This document shows positions 56,147-64,000 of a stretch of DNA of 64,000 bases, piece after piece. The stretch covers positions 10,293,527 to 10,357,526 of the forward strand of contig NC_067491.1 in the NCBI RefSeq assembly GCF_947179515.1, in the 5' to 3' direction. Origin of the DNA: Apodemus sylvaticus (lineage: Eukaryota > Chordata > Mammalia > Rodentia > Muridae). The position numbers and the translations under genes are program-made. Each line of letters begins with the position of its first letter. Position 1 is the first letter of the stretch. The notes under the pieces were generated by a model, which saw nothing but the letters and a program-made list of their open reading frames with translations, was not told where the DNA came from and ran no database searches.

Positions 56147-58850
56147 TTATTTTCACTAAGTGCTGCGTTTTTCCTTTTTTTTTTTCCTTTTATTTTAACT
56201 TCGGAAGCTCGAATGGCCATGCTGGTGTGGGGGAGGGCCGGCTTAGACTTTTATGTTAATACTCTTCTTATGTCTGTATTTTATTAAATGCGAGTAGATC
56301 AGAGTTGGAAGTATGACTTCGAAAAACCTGAGTATTAAGGTCTAATGGCAGAGCGTTTGTTTCTTGACCTCTAGTAGGAATGTACAAGTTTTGTAGAGAA
56401 AGTGTACTTTGGATAATTAGTGGGAACTACCCAGAACTATGTGTGGAAGAACTTGTATTTTCTAGTTTTATTTTCTCCAAGAGGAGACGTACGATGGTAA
56501 GTTATAGTTCTTTGGCTCCAACCTTCCTCATTGATTTGTGCATAATGGTTTTAATGCAGTGTAGTAAGTTTTCTGTGGCACTTTATGCTTGCTTGGGGGG
56601 GGGGCGCAATTCTTTGCTAAGAAAGATACACGAAAGAAAATGTTGAAAGCAACTCTATCTCTTGTCCCTTTCCATAGGAGTTTGGTGCTTTTGTAATTCA
56701 AAAATGATGTAAAGCTTAGTATAAACCTTGAAAGCACCCTTAAGATACTTTTATCCTACCTCGCTGTAGGAAGGACGGTTAAAAGACCCATGAATTTCAG
56801 CATTCAGGCAAGACTTGAACACTGGCTTTAGGCTTGCTTTTCTCAACGGGGCAAGGAAAGTTCAGGACGCTTAAGTACTTCTTTTTCAGTGATGTGAGCC
56901 CAATGTCTACTATGGTAAATCTTGATTTGTGGGGGAAATGGATAGTAACATTATAATTGTACTCCAGTTTCGTTTTCCAAAACTCTCCATTCAAGCAAAT
57001 CTGCTGTACTACCTACTGTTAGCGTCCTTACAGTGAACCAGGAGACACTGTTGTATGCCGAGGGTAAATTTCCTTTGTAATCCTGCATGCTAACCCGTTC
57101 CTTTGTAGTTAGTTCATCTTGTGCTCTTAACGTAAGTTTCATCTAAAACTAGGCTGCCCACAGAGAACGCACTTGGATAGCCAGCTTTCTGAGTGCTTCC
57201 ATATGTTTCTGTCTGCTGCTGCGAGGGCGGCTGCTCCCATACTCAACGTTTCTGTTCTGGCTTTAGAAGCAGATCAGCGTTTGACTGCTGAATTCTCTGT
57301 GGCAGTGATAACCACCAACTGTTTTTACTGTTGACCCGCTTCCAGCGGGGTGAACTTAACCTGACAAAAAGACAGTTTTCCAGTCAGCACGGGTGGCACT
57401 TACCAACGCAATTAGCTTTTCTGTTAAAGGTCTACCGTCAGGCCTTTTCAGTAGTTTGTCGTTCTACAAAGCCATTCATAGAAAGGATGAGACAGTGTTT
57501 TGAGTGCCCTTCTCAAGTGCCGAACCAAAGAGAGGAGAGGCCATTTGAGACAAGATCTCAATTAAGTGCCGTCTCGTCTCCAGCTGGAAGGAGAAGAATG
57601 TTAGGATGTACCACATGGAACAGATTTCTAGGTGACAGTTCTGCTTCATGCCCCAATGTCCCTGATTGTTAATTGTATACATGAAAAATTCATATATAAG
57701 GCATTTTAGCATATAATTACCTTCTGGCTGGTGTGGAAAACATCTTTGTGTTCTAGGATACCCCTGCCCCTTCAAACATTGCCAGAGATACCGAAGAGTA
57801 TAAAATAGCTCTTGGGTGTAGAACACGGATGCCAAGAAGGCCATGTGATTTCATCACTGTACTTCCTCCTGTTGATTATCCCACCGCCTGCACGATAACC
57901 CAACGACAGGGGAGGTGCTAGACTCTCCCGCCCCACAGTCAGTCCCCTTTATTTCTGCACCCAGAAAGCGAAGGGAGCCATCGCCCTCAAAAATGAATTG
58001 CATCAGGCTAATAATATCCAGATATAAAGAATTTTATTTATATCACAAGATCTAAAACGACATTGGTGCCACTAAATAAGCAAGAATGTTAAAGTTACTT
58101 GTGTGGTTAGTGAAAATTCACTGAGTGGTTTTGTCAGATCCCTGTGCTAGGCACTGTGGGGGCAAGCAAAATGATTATAGAGCTGGAACCCTGCCCCCAG
58201 GGGATGGCTGCAGCTGGCAACTCTTCCCCGTATTGTACTAATAGTTACATATTGATGTTAATGTTGATGCAGTTAGCATACACACTATTCATAGATGCTA
58301 ATATATGTATTTGTATGTCTTACCACATAACATATATACATATATTAGTATATATACTATAAATATTTGTGTTTTAAATTTTTTTCTCTATTCACCAAAC
58401 ATTTTCGGAAGATAGACCATTCACTTTGAGTTGGTTTCAAATCTTAGTTTTAATATAATTGATAATGTATTACTGTGAAGTCGGGGTTTCGTAGTGTGCC
58501 CAGTGTTCACAAGGCCGCTTGACCGCTTGGATAAAGTCGCTGTAGTGAACACTCTCAGCTGCTTCTTGGTTCAATAATAAAAAGGTCTGAGTATTTCATT
58601 CACTTTGAATATAACCACCAGTGAGCTGTCTAGCTATTCAGGGGCTGCTGTTTTAATCTGCACAGAGTACCTTAAAACTCAGTAGTAACATGTAACACTG
58701 GTATAATAGTACTGTGATGGACTGTTGAAAGATAACTAAAATACACTAGTAAATGAAAAACATGGTCACTTTTTTTCTTCTCAAGTCAGGGTTTCTGTGT
58801 AGCACTGTCTGAATAAAAATCCCAACTGCATTCCTTTTTCTGCTTGTTCC

Positions 58851-58950
58851 CCTTTTGAGACAGGGTTTCAACCTGTGGCCCTTGCTGGCCTTGAACTCAC
58901 AGAAAGTCACCTGCCTCTGCCCTCCTGAGTTTGGGGATTAAAGACTTGCA
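58851..58950 (-). mobile_element. B1-like SINE fragment (minus strand)
   Basis: TTTTGAGACAGGGTTTCAAC and CTGGCCTTGAACTCACAG, shortened. Confidence 0.75.
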
Positions 58951-60016
58951 TCCATTTCACTTTCAGCAAGTGAATAAATCTTACCCAGTAGATACATTTT
59001 GTTAATTTGGTACCTGGTATACTCTGGGCAGTAGAGATGTACCTTGAATTTTTCAAGTCACTGTTGTGGTAATATGCTAATGAGAACATGTTTTTTCCAT
59101 TATTAAATCATGTCCCTGGCCTACTTGCATTCTTTATTCAAACCCAAGTTCTACTCAGGTAGCTTCTGAAGGGTTGGAGGTAAAAACCCATTTCTTTTGT
59201 TAAAAGTTTATTGGACATAGTAGATGGAGTACACCCCAATCTCAGCCCTTGGGAGTAGAAGCTGGCAGATCAAGAGTTCAACTTCTCTCCTGTATAGTCC
59301 CTCCTGGGTTACACAATACCACATCTTAAAGAGAAACCATTCCCACCAAAGGGAAAGGCACAGCCAGGGGTGTTTGCGAGTTTACAGAAGACCTTAGGAG
59401 CAGTGTGAAGCTGTAGATGTGTCAGATTGCCTCATGGCAATCCTTACTCAGAGGATGTAAGGCCATACAGGCAGGCCTGTCAAAGAGGCAACAGCACACT
59501 GAGTAGTGTTGAGGGTTAGGGAAGGCATCTCTCCAAGACTTCAGAAGGGTTGTATTATTTTAATGGAACCAGCTAACTATGGCTTTTTCTGAGCTGGAGA
59601 AGAGGAGAGAAGGACCCAGCTGCTGTATTTATCCTGCCTTTACACCAACTACCTCAACATATGAATGCCTGCAGGGGAATTTTCTCATTGAATAATTTCA
59701 TCTTAATAATCCAGAAGTTATGATAGAATGCTAACATTTACAACAGCTAATGAAGTGATAAAGCTAGATCTCTTCATAGATGCACCATTAGATAAAGTGC
59801 TGATGGAGAGGATTTAATTCATGGGTGGTACTGGCAACACCTGGACTCAGACTAGTCTTCACACTTCATATCGGAGACGTTCTGCCAGGTCTTGCAATAG
59901 AAGGCCACTGCCTGTGAAGTATAAAGAACTGAGCTTAGAAGCCCAGTGAGTTTCTAATGGAGCAAAACCACACTGGATGATCCTGCAGGACAAATAACCT
60001 GATCTTTCAAAAGTAA

Positions 60017-60175
60017 GGACTCAGCAGTTAAGAGCACGTGTTGCTCACGCATAGGACCCGGGTTTGATGGTGGTTCACAGCCATCCATAACGCCAGTTCC
60101 AGGGGATCTTGGTACCAAGCCAACATGTGCTACACATACATGCAGGCGGGCAAAACATGAAAATGAATGAATCTA
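60017..60175 (+). mobile_element. B3-like SINE (plus strand)
   Basis: GACTCAGCAGTTAAGAGCAC head and AATGAATGAATC tail. Confidence 0.75.
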
Positions 60176-60339
60176 TCAAGTTTTAACTTACCAAAACTAA
60201 CTGCCATGTGAAGTGAGGGAAACCCTGAAAACAACTTAAAGATAGCTATCAGTTATGTATAAGCTCCTTTCAGATGTCATTTGGTCAAAGACCCCTGGGT
60301 AAAAATAATGAACGCTGAATGTGTGGCATTTGTTCATTT

Positions 60340-60540
60340 GGGGGCCTAGGGAGATGGGACAGCGGTTATGAGCACTGGGTGCTTTTGGGTTCAGTACCTG
60401 TCATGCACGTAGAAGCTAGAAACCAGCTATAAATCCAGTCCCAAGGGATCTGCTACTGTCTTCTGGCCTCTGCAGGCACTGCACGCACATAGTACACAGA
60501 CACCAATACAAGCAAAACACCCATATGTGTAAAATGAAAT
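60340..60540 (+). mobile_element. B3-like SINE (plus strand)
   Basis: AGGGAGATGGGACAGCGGTT head, CTGGCCTCTGCAGGCACTGC body, followed directly by a reversed B1. Confidence 0.75.
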
Positions 60541-60541
60541 C

Positions 60542-60693
60542 GTTTTTGTTTTCGAAAACAAAACAGGATTCTCTGGCTGCCCTGGCAGTCCTAGTGCTCT
60601 TTCTGTGGACCAAGCTGGCCTCGTACTCAGAGATCCCCCTGCCTCTGCCTTCCCAAGTGCTGGAATTAAAGGGGTGTGTTGCCATGCCTGGCT
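60542..60693 (-). mobile_element. B1 SINE, diverged (minus strand)
   Basis: ACCAAGCTGGCCTCGTACTC and CAAGTGCTGGAATTAAAGG mark an older B1 copy. Confidence 0.88.
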
Positions 60694-61011
60694 TGAAATA
60701 AATACATTTCAGTGTTAATTTTTGATAACGGTGCATTTTTATTTAAACCTTTATCTTTTAGGACGTGCATGTTACGGAATTGGCCATTAATAGAGGCAAA
60801 AGGTTAGCGTCATGGATATGCATACTGAGACTGAAGGAAAACCTTCATCTTGCATTTACCAATGTGGGGCAATGGGTAAAGGAAGGTCGGGCTGTTCTAT
60901 TTTTTGGTAAAATTTGGACTTTATCATGATAACTTTGAAGCAACAAAATACGGAAAGTCCTGTGGTTGAAAATCCAAGAGAAATGAAAACATGTAAAACT
61001 ACACAAAGTAA

Positions 61012-61206
61012 GATCTGGAGAGATGGCTCAGCACTTCAAAGCACTGGCTGTTCTTCCAGAGGATCTGGGTTCCATTCCCAGCACCTACATGGTAGCTCTC
61101 AGCCATCTATAACTTCAGATCCTTCCTGGTGATCTGACACCTTCTTCTGGCCTCCACAGGCAGCAAGAAAACAACAAGTATACACTAAACACACACACAC
61201 ACACAT
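61012..61206 (+). mobile_element. B3/B2-like SINE with CA tail (plus strand)
   Basis: ATCTGGAGAGATGGCTCAGC head, CTTCTGGCCTCCACAGGCAG body, CA microsatellite tail. Confidence 0.85.
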
Positions 61207-62074
61207 CGGAGCTCAGACGTCTTTTTAGTCCATAACATGCTTTCTGTGAGTTCAGAATGCCAGTGGGATCCGTCTATATTTTTTCATACTTCAGATTGAT
61301 TTTATTTATTTTACAGGAGAAATTTGCTCACAAGGTACCATTGTTTATAATTATCAAAAATCAAGAATAGAGACTGTTTAGAACCTTTACTGGATGCTTG
61401 TGTAAAACACCTTAATTTTCCATCTTTGAGTCTATTTTGCTGGTTCCCTAGCCATATTTATGTACTTTAAAATTTGTATTTTTTAAAAAAAATAAAGTTA
61501 ATCGGTTTACAGAAAGGATTTAGTTTTGTGTCAACCCCCCCCACCCTTCCCCACCCCCAGCTGCTGCCAATACTTTTGTTTGTTTATTCTTCCTGACACC
61601 TCATGTTTGCCCGCGTGTCCTCCCTAGACACACGGAAGCCTCTGGAAACCACCGTTCTGTCTGTAAATGAGATAGTTTTTACCTTCCAGTGCCTGGCCTA
61701 ATGCAATTAGGCCAGGAGGGTTCACACCATGCCTTCCTGTCTTCGGGCTTACCCCTGTTGTTGCCAACCACAGAACGATTTTCTTGGTAAATAACCCACT
61801 ATAGTCATTCTGTGTTTCTGTTTCTGTGTAGTGATGTTATCTTCAGCTACCTTTCATGTGTTTTATCCGTGTGGTAGATAGACTCCCCACTTATGTAAGT
61901 TAATTTTTATTACATATTTAGCTATTTTATATATATGATTGTTACTAGTCTGATACTTAAATATCTGCTGTTCTTTGGATGTGGAGGCACTAATGATTTT
62001 TATAATATATAAAACCAGCAGTTTGCTTTGGTTTCAAGAAACCATGATTTTACATTTTGCTAATGGCAGAAATG

Positions 62075-62107
<33 letters not shown>

Positions 62108-62110
62108 ACA
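62075..62110. repeat. (CA)n microsatellite
   Basis: About 16 CA units with one GA interruption, in the intergenic region after let-7i. Confidence 0.95.
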
Positions 62111-62560
62111 TAAGTAGACACTACATTTTATTGAAGGAGTGAGTGTAGGTGCCATTCCCTTAAATGCAGAGACCAGACACTCATGCCAGGCGGCTTTTAT
62201 TTGACAGTATACATTCCTCTTTGTACCTCTTTCTCTGCTTACCTCCGTAAGCTATAGTCTGGACTCGGGTTGTAAATGGAACCGTGACCTTTCCTTTAAA
62301 TATCTGGGCATTTTCTGTTACTCCTGGGACCCGATTTGTCTTAGATATTAGCAATAACTAATATTTGTGTAGGACTTTCTACTACTAGCGTCAATCTCAC
62401 TGTCTTCTTCACCCTGACAAAATACCTACAGAAACATCAGACTCCTTGGTTTGAGATGTCCGAGGTCTATCCCTATCCCACTCCGTTGGGAAGGCGTGGC
62501 AACCACAGCTGTGCTGGAGCATGAAGCAGACGCTCCTAATGCATCGGGGTACACCGGAGC

Positions 62561-62600
62561 CGGGGGCGGGGGTGGGGGGGGTGGGGGGTGGGGGGTGGGA
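62561..62600 (+). repeat. G-run cluster with quadruplex potential
   Basis: At least six runs of three or more G separated by single C or T bases, easily meeting the G-quadruplex pattern on the + strand. Confidence 0.85.
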
Positions 62601-62758
62601 ATGCCTGTCTGCCCACGTCTGCCAGCCACGTTCCATTTCCCTGCGGTTCCCCAGCACCGCCACCAAGTTCCCAAAAATCGGAGACACTTCAGACTCAAAC
62701 CGACTCTACCGGATCTCCGTGAGCCTGTGGGGTCCACATCGGAGGAATTCACTCATTT

Positions 62759-62965
62759 CTTTTTTGTTTGTTTGTTTTTGGTTTGTTTATTTATTTATTT
62801 ATTTATTTATTTATTGGATTTGGTTTTTTCGAGACAAGGTTTCTCTGTATAGCCCTGGCTGTCCTGGAACTCACTCTGTAGACCAGGCTGGCCTAGAACT
62901 CAGAAATCTGCCTGCCTCTGCCTCCCAGAATGCTGGGATTACAGGCGTGCGCCACCACCGCCGGT
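62759..62965 (-). mobile_element. B1 SINE with (TTTA)n tail and target-site duplication
   Basis: Tail grown into TTTA units, then a full B1 in reverse. GAATTCACTC at 62745-62754 and 62966-62975 is the likely target duplication. Confidence 0.95.
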
Positions 62966-64000
62966 GAATTCACTCTTAAACTAAATACGACCTCTTCCCT
63001 CATTGGCGAGCAAATTGCAGGGAACCGGAGCTGCTCTGTCCACATGAATGCATTCTAAGTCAGGTCATGGAAGGGGCTCTAAGAAGTAGATGGTCCCCGC
63101 ACTGCTCCCAGGAAATCAGAGAAACCCGAGCCAACATATATTACCTTTAAATTTGGTTTGCGGGTTTCTGAATGACCTGGGTGTTTTGGCCCATGGTCCA
63201 TCTTTTTTTTTTCCTTGCACTTTTTTTTCTATTAAAATTATTTTTATTTTCAACTAGTGGTCTGGGGTAAAAGTCATATTCCCTTTCTCCCAAAGTAACG
63301 GTCTATTGGATGTAGAAAGGCGAAGGAGATACTTGTCGGGTCCTAGGTGTTGGTGTGAGGCAAGTGGTGGTCTTCGTTCACGTGGTTTGTGCACAGCAAC
63401 ACGCTGAGAAGATCTGCAGATGAGTCAGTTGAGGTAGGCTGGGTAGAAGGCTGTGTTGGGTGACTAAGAGAAGTAATGAAGCAAGGGCCATAAACTTGCT
63501 TTAAAAGAATATAGGGCGATTTCTTCCAGGATTTAGGGAATGTGGAAATGGAAAAGCCAGAACAGTGAGGACAAGAAGAGATGAATATGGGAGCCAAATC
63601 GCTGTGCGAGCTGTGCGAACAGTGTTTAAAATGATAGACATGGGAACTCAAGTGCGGTGGCGCACGCAGTTCTATAACCCAGTTCTGGCAAGCGAGATCT
63701 CCACCGAGGCAGGAAGATCACAAGTTCAAGGCCACCCTAGACCCCATAGCAAGGTCCTGTCTCTGTACTCATCTTTAAACCTTCGGTTGTGTCCTAACCA
63801 GATGGTAGATAGCTAAGGCGTAGCTCCTGCCCTAAGGACCTTCTGAATCTAAGGAAGCAAATGCATGTAAATAACTGTAAACAGTAAAGCGAGGACTGAG
63901 GAGACCTGAGGAGACCGAGAATATAGCACACAGGCCAGGATTAAGATCAGCACAGATAAGGACGAATACGCTTCTTGTACAGCAAGAATGAAGGACTGTG

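Larger units (their letters stand above)
55940..64000. other. Intergenic stretch downstream of let-7i
   Basis: No protein gene is supported. About 55,940-58,800 is AT-rich and almost free of SINEs, which may mean regulatory or pri-miRNA sequence. From 58,850 on, B1 and B3 elements are frequent, with a CA repeat at 62075 and a G-run cluster at 62561. Open frames of up to 148 codons here overlap the B1 at 62,759-62,965 or G-rich sequence. Confidence 0.65.

Noticed and set aside
62451..62967. Open frames of 133-148 codons near the end of the window
   Set aside because: They run through the G-run cluster and the reversed B1 at 62759-62965; the C-terminal parts are B1 translation.

Overview
This is mammalian nuclear DNA from a mouse-like rodent, most likely genus Mus. 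The window holds a long split gene, many rodent B1 SINEs (7SL-derived) and B2/B3 SINEs (tRNA-derived) on both strands, abundant CA, GA and GGGA microsatellites, and one CpG island. No bacterial, plasmid, phage or CRISPR feature is present.

Positions 1-46,010 carry the 3' part of Mon2 on the + strand. I recognise its protein: a large Golgi/endosome scaffold related to the BIG/GBF Arf exchange factors but lacking a Sec7 domain. I could place 28 exons, all with GT-AG introns and matching phases, from 222 to the TGA at 45503-45505. They join into one open frame of 1,452 codons plus stop. About 265 N-terminal residues must lie upstream of the window. Two further details stand out: an 18-nt microexon (30964-30981) and a candidate 3-nt microexon (15929-15931). 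The introns hold the SINEs, three minisatellites (75-, 31- and 38-bp units) and a strand-asymmetric polypurine/polypyrimidine block.

Positions 45,506-49,050 are the 3' UTR and probable extended 3' UTR, with several possible polyadenylation signals and two let-7 seed matches. Positions 49,050-54,690 show no gene that I can support.

Positions 54,695-55,930 are a CpG island containing the let-7i microRNA hairpin (55503-55587, + strand), whose 85-nt precursor I recognise exactly. The island carries E-box, YY1-like and ETS-like motifs and is the likely pri-let-7i promoter. Mon2 followed by let-7i in the same orientation is the arrangement I recall for human 12q14 and mouse chromosome 10.

Positions 55,940-64,000 hold SINEs and simple repeats and no recognisable gene. 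Most open frames across the window are chance frames in SINEs, GC-rich sequence or tandem repeats. I see no wholly new biological system. The best leads are the microexon pair in Mon2, the let-7 sites beside let-7i, and a duplicated 31-bp palindrome-bearing sequence.
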